NCBI GenBank assembly: GCA_043784465.1
Contig: JAYVYJ010000132.1
Coordinates: 1-6,277, forward strand
Length of the DNA: 6,277 bases
Source: Roseiarcus sp043784465
GTDB taxonomy: Bacteria; Pseudomonadota; Alphaproteobacteria; Rhizobiales; Beijerinckiaceae
Direction: 5' to 3'
Position 1 is the stretch's first letter; each line of letters opens with the position of its first letter. The translations under genes and the position numbers were made by a program. This document shows, piece by piece, positions 1 through 5,256 of this stretch. The notes below the pieces were generated by a model. The model saw only the letters and a program-made list of their open reading frames with translations, was not told the DNA's origin and made no database searches.

Positions 1-75
1 CGCGATCACATCGCGCACGAAACGCTCGACGCGCCCCGCGATCTCGCGCGTCCTGTCGGGGCCGACGCCGCTCAT
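1..75 (-). CDS. N-terminus of probable acyl-CoA dehydrogenase (partial)
   Basis: Only the first 25 codons lie in the window; the gene runs off the left edge. The ATG at 75-73 overlaps the TGA stop of the upstream dehydrogenase gene (74-72) as ATGA, the usual sign of translational coupling in one operon. The peptide starts MSGVGPDRTREIAGRVERF and continues VRDVIA, reading as an amphipathic helix. This resembles the first helix of acyl-CoA dehydrogenases, where a pattern like R-x-x-V-R-x-F-V-x-x-x-V-I-P is common. The neighbour, an HSD10-like 3-hydroxyacyl-CoA dehydrogenase, fits that reading because the two families act in the same acyl-CoA oxidation pathways. The overlap and reading frame are seen directly. 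The family call is inference from a very short peptide and could be wrong. Confidence 0.5.
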   Translation of the reverse strand, partial: MSGVGPDRTREIAGRVERFVRDVIA

Positions 76-833
76 CGGGGCGCCATGCGGATAGCGCCGT
101 CGAGGCGGATGACTTCGCCGTTCAGCATCGGGTTGAGGACGATGGATTCGACCAAAAGCGCAAACTCCGAAGGCGCGCCGAGGCGGCTGGGGAAAGGAAC
201 CTGTTTGCCCAGCGAGTCCTGCGCCTCCTTGGGCAGCGACGACAACAGGGGCGTCAGGAACAGGCCCGGCGCGATGGTCATCACGCGGATGCCATAGCGG
301 GCGAGTTCACGCGCGATGGGCAGCGTCATGCCGACGATGCCGCCTTTCGAGGCGGCGTAGGCGGCCTGTCCGATCTGGCCGTCGAACGCGGCGACGCTGG
401 CGGTGTTGACGATCACGCCGCGCTCCTCGCCTAGCGGCTCTGCGGCATGCAGCCGCGCGGCGAATTTGGAGAGCACGTTGAATGTGCCGAACAGGTTGAT
501 GTTGACGATCTTCGTGAAATCGGCGAGCGGCAGCGGGCCCCCGTCGCGGCCGATCACTTTGGCGGGCGGTCCGATCCCCGCGCAATTGACGAGAATACGC
601 GCTTTGCCATGAAGCGCTTCGGCCTCTTCGAGCGCGTGCCCGACCTGCGCCTCGTTCGTCACGTCGACCTTGAAGAACGCCCCGCCGAGAGCGTGGGCGT
701 GCGCCTGCCCGAGTTCGGCGTTCAGGTCGAACAGGGCGACCCTGGCCCCCGCCGCCGCCAGCCGCTCGGCGGTCGCCCCGCCCAAGCCCGAGGCGCCCCC
801 TGTCACGACCGCCGCCATGCCCTTGATGTCCAT
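72..833 (-). CDS. HSD10-like short-chain dehydrogenase (3-hydroxyacyl-CoA dehydrogenase type 2)
   Basis: This 253-residue classical short-chain dehydrogenase should oxidise 3-hydroxyacyl-CoA (or 2-methyl-3-hydroxybutyryl-CoA) with NAD+ in the cytoplasm, during fatty-acid or isoleucine breakdown. The Rossmann motif TGGASGLG is at residues 11-18. An aspartate ending the second strand (D36, LFD) favours NAD over NADP. VD at 56-57 and NCAG at 83-86 follow, then N111/N113 in NIN, and the catalytic S146, Y159 and K163 with the usual S-x12-Y-x3-K spacing. The C-terminal stretch with RLGAPSEFA and LNGEVIRLDGAIRM (about residues 217-250) is highly typical of HSD10 proteins. The ATG at 833 was chosen because the domain begins at once and GGAAAGG lies 9 bases upstream (849-843). 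An in-frame ATG at 947 would add 38 residues unlike any SDR sequence. The stop overlaps the next gene, so they are probably co-transcribed. Family is near certain; substrate is inferred. Confidence 0.95.
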   Translation of the reverse strand: MDIKGMAAVVTGGASGLGGATAERLAAAGARVALFDLNAELGQAHAHALGGAFFKVDVTNEAQVGHALEEAEALHGKARILVNCAGIGPPAKVIGRDGGPLPLADFTKIVNINLFGTFNVLSKFAARLHAAEPLGEERGVIVNTASVAAFDGQIGQAAYAASKGGIVGMTLPIARELARYGIRVMTIAPGLFLTPLLSSLPKEAQDSLGKQVPFPSRLGAPSEFALLVESIVLNPMLNGEVIRLDGAIRMAPR

Positions 834-960
834 GCCCGAAAGCCTTTCCGCCCGTTCTCGTCGCCAGGGGGTTTTAGGGCGCCCGCCCTTTCCCCGCCAT
901 CCGCTGGACGCCTGACCTGCGCCCGTGTCGTTCTGGCATACACGCACGCCGCGATAGACG

Positions 961-984
961 TTCGCAATCGGAAAATCTTGCGAA
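961..984. promoter_or_regulatory. Operator-like inverted repeat TTCGCAA-N10-TTGCGAA
   Basis: Seven-base perfect arms at 961-967 and 978-984 are separated by 10 bases, giving 17 bp between arm centres. That is roughly one and a half helical turns, compatible with a dimeric DNA-binding protein. The repeat sits in the AT-rich core of a divergent intergenic region, a typical operator location. It does not match the alphaproteobacterial LexA pattern GTTC-N7-GTTC. The symmetry is seen directly; an operator role is inference, and no regulator is known. Confidence 0.4.
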
Positions 985-1018
985 AAAAATCTCGCGATAC
1001 GTGGTCCTCCCCTCAGCC

Positions 1019-1056
1019 GCCTGTCGGGCGTAACCGTCGCAACAGCTTCGACAGGC
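1019..1056. repeat. 8-bp inverted repeat in export-operon leader
   Basis: GCCTGTCG at 1019-1026 is the exact reverse complement of CGACAGGC at 1049-1056, with 22 bases between. It could be a stem-loop in the 5' untranslated leader of the export mRNA or a protein-binding site, if transcription begins upstream of it. No poly-T run follows, so it does not look like an intrinsic terminator. Function is unknown. Confidence 0.35.
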
Positions 1057-1068
1057 TTTGTGGCGGGA

Positions 1069-1085
1069 CGCCCCCCCTTTGGGCG
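1069..1085. repeat. Small hairpin around a C7 run
   Basis: CGCCC at 1069-1073 can pair with GGGCG at 1081-1085, enclosing part of a run of seven C (1071-1077) and three T. It lies about 30 bases before the permease start and just upstream of another small hairpin, so it may belong to a structured leader. Short GC-rich stems are frequent by chance in DNA of this composition. Confidence 0.25.
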
Positions 1086-1086
1086 T

Positions 1087-1102
1087 GGACCGCCATTGGT
1101 CC
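1087..1102. repeat. Small hairpin directly before the permease ribosome binding site
   Basis: GGACC at 1087-1091 and GGTCC at 1098-1102 form a perfect 5-bp stem with a 6-base loop. It ends two bases before the TGAGGAG ribosome binding site (1104-1110) of the permease. A stem placed here could affect ribosome access or mRNA stability. The pairing is seen; the role is speculative. Confidence 0.3.
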
Positions 1103-1103
1103 C

Positions 1104-1110
1104 TGAGGAG
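1104..1110 (+). promoter_or_regulatory. Ribosome binding site fixing the permease start at GTG 1117
   Basis: TGAGGAG is a strong Shine-Dalgarno match, 6 bases before the GTG at 1117-1119. It favours this start over the in-frame GTG at 1060, which would translate through the hairpin region and add 19 low-complexity residues rich in glycine, proline and arginine. Confidence 0.8.
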
Positions 1111-1116
1111 CCTCGC

Positions 1117-1950
1117 GTGACGCTACAAGCTGAGGAAAGGACGAGCCGCCGGTTTCCGCCTGCTCACGAACTGACCTTCCTCGCGGGGTTCAAAAACCAG
1201 ACGCGCGTCGTCAAGGCGCTGACGATCCGCGAAATCTCCGAGCGCTACGGCACGGAAGGCCTTGGCTATTTCTGGGTGTTCGGCGAGCCGATGCTGTTGT
1301 GCTTCGGCGTCATGATCCTGTGGACGGTCCTGAAGAACAACCACGGCGGCGCCGTCGGCGTCGGATTGTTCGCGCTCACCGGATATTCGCATGTCCAGTT
1401 GTTCCGGCATTGCGTATTCAACGCCTCGCAGGCGATCTCGCGCAGCGTCTGGTTGGCCTATCACGCCAGCGTCCACCCGCTCGACATTCTCATCGCCAAG
1501 ACGGCGATGGGGAGCCTCGGCATTTTCGGCGCTTTCGTCCTGGGTTATTTTATTCTCTACGTCTTCGGCGGCGTGGAGCCGCCGCGCGACCCGCTTCTGG
1601 TCGTGGCGGCTTGGGCGCTGGACACGCTGTTCTGCTTCGCCTTCTCGCTGGTGATCGCGGGGATTAGCGAACTCTCGCATCTGGCCGAAAAGCTTATTCA
1701 TCCGCTCATGTATCTGACGATCCCCCTGATGGGCTCGTTTGCGCTGACCGACTGGCTGCCCGTCGCTGCGCGTCAGGTGCTGGTCTGGTCTCCGCTCGTC
1801 AATGCGGTGGAAATGTTGCGCGCCGGCGTTTTCCCCCTCGACATCAGGACTTACTGGGACCCCGGCTACATTCTGTTCAGCAGCCTCGTCGGCGTGACGA
1901 TCGGCCTGCCGCTTGTCTCCCATGCCCGCTATCGCCTTGTGGTGCGGTGA
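1117..1950 (+). CDS. kpsM: ABC-2 capsular polysaccharide export permease (KpsM/BexB/CtrC type)
   Basis: This is the inner-membrane channel subunit of an ABC exporter that moves a complete, lipid-linked polysaccharide from cytoplasm to periplasm. The product is 277 residues, close to the usual 260-270. A cytoplasmic N-terminus leads into KALTIREISERYG (33-45) and LGYFWVFGEP (49-58), the amphipathic entry segment characteristic of KpsM-type permeases. About six membrane segments follow, near residues 55-72, 80-97, 129-150, 160-182, 195-212 and 250-268. The stretch VWSPLVNAVEMLRAGVF (223-239) before the last segment matches the family pattern P-L-V-x-x-x-E-x-L-R-x-G-x-F. The start is GTG with a strong ribosome binding site. 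Two adaptor genes and the matching ATPase follow on the same strand, so all four should form one complex. The polysaccharide carried cannot be told from this protein. Confidence 0.92.
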   Translation: MTLQAEERTSRRFPPAHELTFLAGFKNQTRVVKALTIREISERYGTEGLGYFWVFGEPMLLCFGVMILWTVLKNNHGGAVGVGLFALTGYSHVQLFRHCVFNASQAISRSVWLAYHASVHPLDILIAKTAMGSLGIFGAFVLGYFILYVFGGVEPPRDPLLVVAAWALDTLFCFAFSLVIAGISELSHLAEKLIHPLMYLTIPLMGSFALTDWLPVAARQVLVWSPLVNAVEMLRAGVFPLDIRTYWDPGYILFSSLVGVTIGLPLVSHARYRLVVR

Positions 1951-2005
1951 ACCTGGCCCCGCCTCGCAAGTTCAAGCCCTGGGTCCCGTTGGCCGCAAAG
2001 CCGTT

Positions 2006-2010
2006 GGGAG
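2006..2010 (+). promoter_or_regulatory. Possible ribosome binding site for the first adaptor (GTG 2021)
   Basis: GGGAG lies 10 bases before the GTG at 2021-2023. The same GGGAG core serves the next two genes at 8-base spacing. Neither the in-frame ATG at 1922 nor the TTG at 1913 has a Shine-Dalgarno sequence, and both would overlap the permease gene by roughly 30-40 bases. The spacing here is slightly long, so the choice is moderate. Confidence 0.5.
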
Positions 2011-2020
2011 CGCCGCCTTG

Positions 2021-3208
2021 GTGAACGCTCGACCTGCGCCCCGGCGGGGCGAAACTTCGCAAGTTCTGCGGCCCGAAGAACAAAGGCTAGGCGACGCCTT
2101 CGCGCAAACGGCAAGGGCGCGCACGCGGCTTCGGCGACTTGCGCTTTACGTCCTCGTGTTCGCGCCGACCCTGCTGAGCGGGCTTTATTTCGGCTTCCTA
2201 GCAGCGGGACGCTACGTTTCGGAGACCGCGTTCGTCGTGCGGGGCGTCTCGTCGAGCCGGGCCTCCGGCCTTGAGGCGTTGTTTCGCTCGTTCGGCATAG
2301 CGCGGACGGTCGACGACACCAACATCGTCGAGACCTATCTGGGGTCCCGAGACGCCCTGCGCGACCTCGCCACGGCGTTGCCGCTGCGCGAAATGTACGC
2401 CCGCCCCGAAGCCGACCTGCTGTCGCGCTACCCGCGCCCGATGCTGGGAGAAGGGTTCGAGCCCCTGTACGATTATTTTCAGAGCCGCGTCCGGGTCGTG
2501 GAGGATTCCGAGCGCGGCCTGGCGCATCTGTTCGTCGAGGGTTTCCGCGCCGACGACGCGCTCAAGATCAGCCGACAGTTGCTCGCTCAAGCCGAATCGT
2601 TCGTCAACAAGCTCAACGACCGCGCACAGAGCGACGCCCTTCGCAATTCCCAGACGGAGGTCGAGCGCGCCGTCGAGAAAGTCGTGGCCGCGCAAAACGA
2701 CCTCACCTCGTTCCGCAACGCCGCCTCTCTGGTCGACCCCGAGAAAAACGCGGTCGCGCAGGTCGACCTCATCGCGCAATTGACCAGCGAGCGCGTCGAG
2801 ATCCTCGCCCAGATCAAACAGAGCGAATCGCTCAACCCCAAAAGCCCCGGCATACTCTCGCTCAAAGCCCGCGCCGACGCGCTGTCGCAACGCATCGCCG
2901 CCGAGACCGACAAGCTCGCCGGCAAGGCGGAGAGCCTTAGCGGCAAGGTATCGACCTACGAAAGGCTGTCGATTCTCAAAAACCTCGCCGACAAGACGCT
3001 GGCGGGGGACGTGCTTTCGCTGGAGAACGCCAGGCAGGAGGCGTTGCGCCAGCAAATTTACGTCGAGGAGGTCGTCAGCCCCAATCTGCCCGACATCGCC
3101 ACCGAGCCGCACCGGTTGCGCGCTGCGGCGCAGGTGTTTTTCGTGACGATGAGCCTGCTCGCCGTCGCGTGGATTCTCTCCGTCGGCGTTCGGGAGCATC
3201 GCGCTTGA
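2021..3208 (+). CDS. kpsE: Capsule export periplasmic adaptor, PCP-3 family (KpsE/BexC/CtrB type), copy 1
   Basis: This inner-membrane protein has a large periplasmic domain and should link the ABC transporter to an outer-membrane export channel. From the GTG at 2021 it has 395 residues, near the family's usual 370-400. A basic cytoplasmic tail (1-39) is followed by a membrane segment (about 41-62), then the periplasmic region beginning GRYVSETAFVVRG (63-75). A conserved ARPEADLLSRYP stretch is at 127-138 and VNKLNDRA at 195-202. A long, probably coiled-coil, helical region spans about 205-345. SPNLPDIA (353-360), the typical motif before the C-terminal membrane helix (about 368-389), comes next, and the tail is REHRA. 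The ATG at 1922 (428 residues) is an alternative start; codons between 1922 and 2020 have noticeably fewer G/C third positions, and no Shine-Dalgarno sequence is seen. It is clearly paralogous to the next gene and overlaps it by 4 bp. Confidence 0.88.
   Translation: MNARPAPRRGETSQVLRPEEQRLGDAFAQTARARTRLRRLALYVLVFAPTLLSGLYFGFLAAGRYVSETAFVVRGVSSSRASGLEALFRSFGIARTVDDTNIVETYLGSRDALRDLATALPLREMYARPEADLLSRYPRPMLGEGFEPLYDYFQSRVRVVEDSERGLAHLFVEGFRADDALKISRQLLAQAESFVNKLNDRAQSDALRNSQTEVERAVEKVVAAQNDLTSFRNAASLVDPEKNAVAQVDLIAQLTSERVEILAQIKQSESLNPKSPGILSLKARADALSQRIAAETDKLAGKAESLSGKVSTYERLSILKNLADKTLAGDVLSLENARQEALRQQIYVEEVVSPNLPDIATEPHRLRAAAQVFFVTMSLLAVAWILSVGVREHRA
3192..3196 (+). promoter_or_regulatory. 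Ribosome binding site inside the first adaptor gene, for the TTG start at 3205
   Basis: GGGAG lies within the last codons (Arg-Glu-His-Arg-Ala) of the first adaptor gene, 8 bases before TTG 3205. The TTG overlaps the TGA stop as TTGA, implying coupled re-initiation. The in-frame GTG at 3169 has no Shine-Dalgarno sequence. The same arrangement recurs at 4397-4401. Confidence 0.7.
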
Positions 3209-4413
3209 CGCCGGAAATCGCCGACGAGGCGCAGATCGCGCCGATCGAGATTACGTTGCGCCCGCTGGCGCGACGGTCGCAGAGCGAGGTGACCGCTTCG
3301 CCACAGCCGCAGGCCAGGCCGCGCCGGCGGGGCGGCGTCGCGTGGTTGTTCTGGACGAGCGTCGGGCTGCCGGTCGGCGTGGGCGGCCTCTACCTGTTCG
3401 CCTTTGCGGCGCCCCGGTATGCGTCGGAGGCGAGTTACCTCGTGCGTTCGGCGGGCGCGGGCGCCGGAGCCGGCGTTTCCGGCTTCATGCAGACGCGCGG
3501 CGTCTCGCGCGCCGTGGACGAGACTTTCGCCGTCAACGAATATCTGGCTTCGCCTGACGTGGTGGCGAAGCTGGCGCAGGAGAACGGCCTGCGCGACATA
3601 CTGGCCCGGCCCGAGGCGGATATGTTCAATCGTTATCCCGGCCCGTTCACGCGCGACAATCTCGACGCGCTCCGGCGCCGGTACAACGTGATGCTGACGC
3701 AGACGGTCGACGAGGGCACGGGCATCAGCCGGCTAGAGGTGGTCGCCTTCCGGCCCGAGGACGCGCAGGCCGTCGCCGACGCCCTGCTCAAATATGCCGA
3801 GGACATGGTCAACCGGCTCAACGAGCGCGCCTACCGCGACGCGTTGGCGACGTGCAACACGTTCGTCGACGCCGCTTTGTCCCGCCTCAAAGATACGGAG
3901 ACGGCGCTGACGGCCTATCGCGACGCAACCGGCAGCGTGGACCCCGGCCGCGACGCAGCCGCCACGATGAAAGTCATCCAGACCCTCACGGTCCAGCTTT
4001 CGCGCAATGAGGCTTCAATCCTCGAACAGGCGGCGACCGCGCCGCGCAGCCCGCAAACCGCAGGCTTGCGCGAGCGTGCCTCGGCGCTGCGTCAAGAGAT
4101 TGACCGGCTGAAGCAGAAGGTCGTGGGCGGCGACGCTTCCGTCGCTAGCAAGATGGGCAAATTCGAGGAGCTGGCGCTGCGCCGGGAACTGGCCGCCAAG
4201 ACGCTGGAAAACGCGGTGCAGAGCCGCGACAAGGCGCGCGAGAACGCGGAAAACCAGCATCTCTACGTTCAGGTCATTCGCGCCCCGAGCCTGCCCGACG
4301 TCGCGCGCTACCCCCGCGCGTTCGTCGATCTGGCCTTCCTGATCGCGACCTCGGCCATGATTTTTTGGGTAGGGCGCGAATTCGTCCGCGCGGCGCGGGA
4401 GCATCGCGTATGA
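3205..4413 (+). CDS. kpsE: Capsule export periplasmic adaptor, PCP-3 family (KpsE/BexC/CtrB type), copy 2
   Basis: This second KpsE-like adaptor has the same plan as its upstream neighbour and a divergent sequence: 402 residues from TTG 3205. A longer Pro/Arg-rich cytoplasmic tail (1-45) leads to a membrane segment (about 46-68), then RYASEASYLVRS (71-82). A Gly/Ala linker GAGAGAG is at 84-90. Next come ARPEADMFNRYPGP (134-147) and VNRLNERA (202-209), a helical, probably coiled-coil region (about 212-355), and the family motif APSLPDVARYP (360-370). A C-terminal membrane helix (about 372-393) and the tail REHRV finish it. Motifs shared in order with copy 1 include ARPEAD, VN(R/K)LN(E/D)RA, the VDP turn and LPD, so an ancient tandem duplication is likely. 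It may form mixed or separate oligomers with copy 1; the sequence does not decide this. It overlaps both neighbours by 4 bp. Confidence 0.9.
   Translation: MTPEIADEAQIAPIEITLRPLARRSQSEVTASPQPQARPRRRGGVAWLFWTSVGLPVGVGGLYLFAFAAPRYASEASYLVRSAGAGAGAGVSGFMQTRGVSRAVDETFAVNEYLASPDVVAKLAQENGLRDILARPEADMFNRYPGPFTRDNLDALRRRYNVMLTQTVDEGTGISRLEVVAFRPEDAQAVADALLKYAEDMVNRLNERAYRDALATCNTFVDAALSRLKDTETALTAYRDATGSVDPGRDAAATMKVIQTLTVQLSRNEASILEQAATAPRSPQTAGLRERASALRQEIDRLKQKVVGGDASVASKMGKFEELALRRELAAKTLENAVQSRDKARENAENQHLYVQVIRAPSLPDVARYPRAFVDLAFLIATSAMIFWVGREFVRAAREHRV
4397..4401 (+). promoter_or_regulatory. Ribosome binding site inside the second adaptor gene, for the ATPase ATG at 4410
   Basis: GGGAG is 8 bases before ATG 4410, which overlaps the adaptor stop codon as ATGA. 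It lies within the same 13-base sequence CGGGAGCATCGCG (4396-4408) that occurs at the end of the first adaptor gene (3191-3203). Confidence 0.75.
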
Positions 4414-5165
4414 AAATGCCCGGCGCGCGGGCGCTCGACTTTCTGTGGCGCCCGACCCTGGCGTCGCCGGCCCTGTTCGCCGCCGCGCCGAGCGAACGCG
4501 CGGGAAGCGGAGCGCGCACGATTACAGTGCGAGACCTGGGCAAACATTACGAGACCGCGGTGGGCGTTCGCTGCGTGCTCGACGACATTTCGTTCACGGT
4601 TGGCGAAGGCGAGAAACTCGCGGTGCTAGGCCGCAACGGCTCGGGCAAGTCGACGCTGGTGAAACTGCTGGCGGGCGTCGAGCAACCGACCTCCGGCTCG
4701 GTCGAGCGCAACCTTTTCCTGTCGTGGCCGCTGGCGTTCTCGGGGGGCGCAGACGGCGGCATGACGGGCGCAGCCTGCGCCCGCTTCATCGCGCGGCTCT
4801 ATGGCCTCGACGAGGGCGACGTGGTCGGATTCGTCGACGATTTCGCCGAACTGGGACGGCAGATTCATGTCCCCATCAACGTCTATTCCTCCGGTATGCG
4901 GATGCGGCTGATGTTCGCGCTGACGCTGGCGGTCGAGTTCGATTGTTTTCTAATCGACGAGGTGATCGCGGTCGGCGACCGTCGGTTTCACCAGAAATGC
5001 TTCGACGCGCTGTTCGTGCAGCGCGCGCATTGCGCAATGGTGCTGGTCAGTCACGATATCGGAATAGTCAAGAAGTTCTGCAACCGGGCTCTGGTGCTGA
5101 AATCCGGGCGCGGCAAGGTCTACGACGATCTCGAATTCGCGCTGGGGATTTATGCGACGCTGTGA
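4410..5165 (+). CDS. kpsT: Capsular polysaccharide export ATPase (KpsT/BexA/CtrD type)
   Basis: This cytoplasmic ATPase powers the KpsM-like permease. In its 251 residues the Walker A motif GRNGSGKST is at 74-82, SWPLAFSGG at 105-113 and the ABC signature YSSGMRMRL at 159-167. Walker B FDCFLIDE is at 177-184 (catalytic E184), followed by VIAVGDRRFHQKC (185-197), typical of the KpsT/Wzt group. The H-loop histidine is H215 in LVSHD. It ends GKVYDDLEFALGIY, as this family does. The protein is about 30 residues longer than the usual 215-225. The excess is an N-terminal extension (about 1-36) with hydrophobic and Pro/Ala-rich stretches before the first strand TITVRDLGKHY. No internal start downstream would keep that strand intact, so the extension is probably real. 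The position after MTG reads AACA where relatives usually have REN-like residues. The start overlaps the upstream stop (ATGA). Confidence 0.94.
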   Translation: MKMPGARALDFLWRPTLASPALFAAAPSERAGSGARTITVRDLGKHYETAVGVRCVLDDISFTVGEGEKLAVLGRNGSGKSTLVKLLAGVEQPTSGSVERNLFLSWPLAFSGGADGGMTGAACARFIARLYGLDEGDVVGFVDDFAELGRQIHVPINVYSSGMRMRLMFALTLAVEFDCFLIDEVIAVGDRRFHQKCFDALFVQRAHCAMVLVSHDIGIVKKFCNRALVLKSGRGKVYDDLEFALGIYATL

Positions 5166-5172
5166 AGCGGCG

Positions 5173-5186
5173 GCGCGTATACGCGC
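5173..5186. repeat. 14-bp perfect palindrome between ATPase and methyltransferase genes
   Basis: GCGCGTATACGCGC is self-complementary over all 14 bases and lies 7 bases after the ATPase stop. A competing stem pairs GAAGCG (5164-5169) with CGCTTC (5184-5189), and GCGGC (5167-5171) could also pair with GCCGC (5197-5201). No T-run follows, so a classical intrinsic terminator is not supported. It may be a protein-binding site or an mRNA-processing or attenuation hairpin. The rest of the 91-base spacer (5166-5256) is relatively AT-rich toward its right end and shows no convincing promoter. Confidence 0.4.
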
Positions 5187-5243
5187 TTCCGTCGAAGCCG
5201 CGTCCATATTTGAAACGCTCCTGCATTTTGGCCGAACCAACTT

Positions 5244-5248
5244 AAAGG
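5244..5248 (+). promoter_or_regulatory. Ribosome binding site of the methyltransferase gene
   Basis: AAAGG lies 8 bases before ATG 5257. It is a modest Shine-Dalgarno match but correctly spaced, and it supports this start. Confidence 0.5.
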
Positions 5249-5256
5249 CTCTCACA

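Larger units (their letters stand above)
834..1116. other. Divergent intergenic region between catabolic and export operons
   Basis: These 283 bases separate the divergently read dehydrogenase and export operons, so promoters for both should lie here. No convincing sigma-70 pair with correct spacing could be picked out on either strand. An AT-richer core at 961-990 contains an inverted repeat and a run of seven A (983-989), and is the best guess for the control region. The direct repeat CGCGATA occurs at 950-956 and 993-999, on either side of that core. A near-perfect tandem repeat AAAATCT(T/C)GCG lies at 972-982 and 986-996. From 1019 to 1102 three more inverted repeats precede the permease gene. 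Minus-strand codons from 947 to 834 are open but show no domain and are treated as non-coding. Confidence 0.6.

Noticed and set aside
834..947. N-terminal extension of the dehydrogenase to an upstream ATG at 947 on the minus strand
   Set aside because: The added 38 residues match no SDR feature, and the ATG at 833 has a good ribosome binding site and begins the Rossmann fold immediately.
960..974. Possible LexA box (GTTC-N7-GAAA)
   Set aside because: The second half does not match the alphaproteobacterial GTTC-N7-GTTC pattern, and the inverted repeat explains the bases better.
1071..1077. Run of seven C as a phase-variation switch
   Set aside because: It lies upstream of the best-supported start (GTG 1117), so slippage would not change the reading frame, and seven bases is short for contingency loci.
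1123..1923. 266-codon open frame antisense to the permease gene
   Set aside because: It is a highly charged, low-complexity translation typical of a shadow frame; the plus strand encodes a clear membrane permease.
2198..3199. 333-codon open frame on the minus strand, antisense to the first adaptor gene
   Set aside because: It mirrors the codon bias of the GC-rich real gene. The translation has no recognisable domain, and the plus-strand frame has clear PCP-3 motifs.
3462..3475. CGCCGG-AG-CCGGCG inverted repeat inside the second adaptor gene
   Set aside because: It lies in codons of a Gly/Ala linker in GC-rich DNA, has a 2-base loop, and is well explained by coding composition.
5164..5201. 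Intrinsic terminator after the ATPase gene
   Set aside because: Stems are possible but no T-run follows them, so only a palindrome is reported.
4445..5245. 266-codon plus-strand frame overlapping the ATPase gene
   Set aside because: It is an arginine-rich translation in another frame of a gene with complete Walker A, signature and Walker B motifs.
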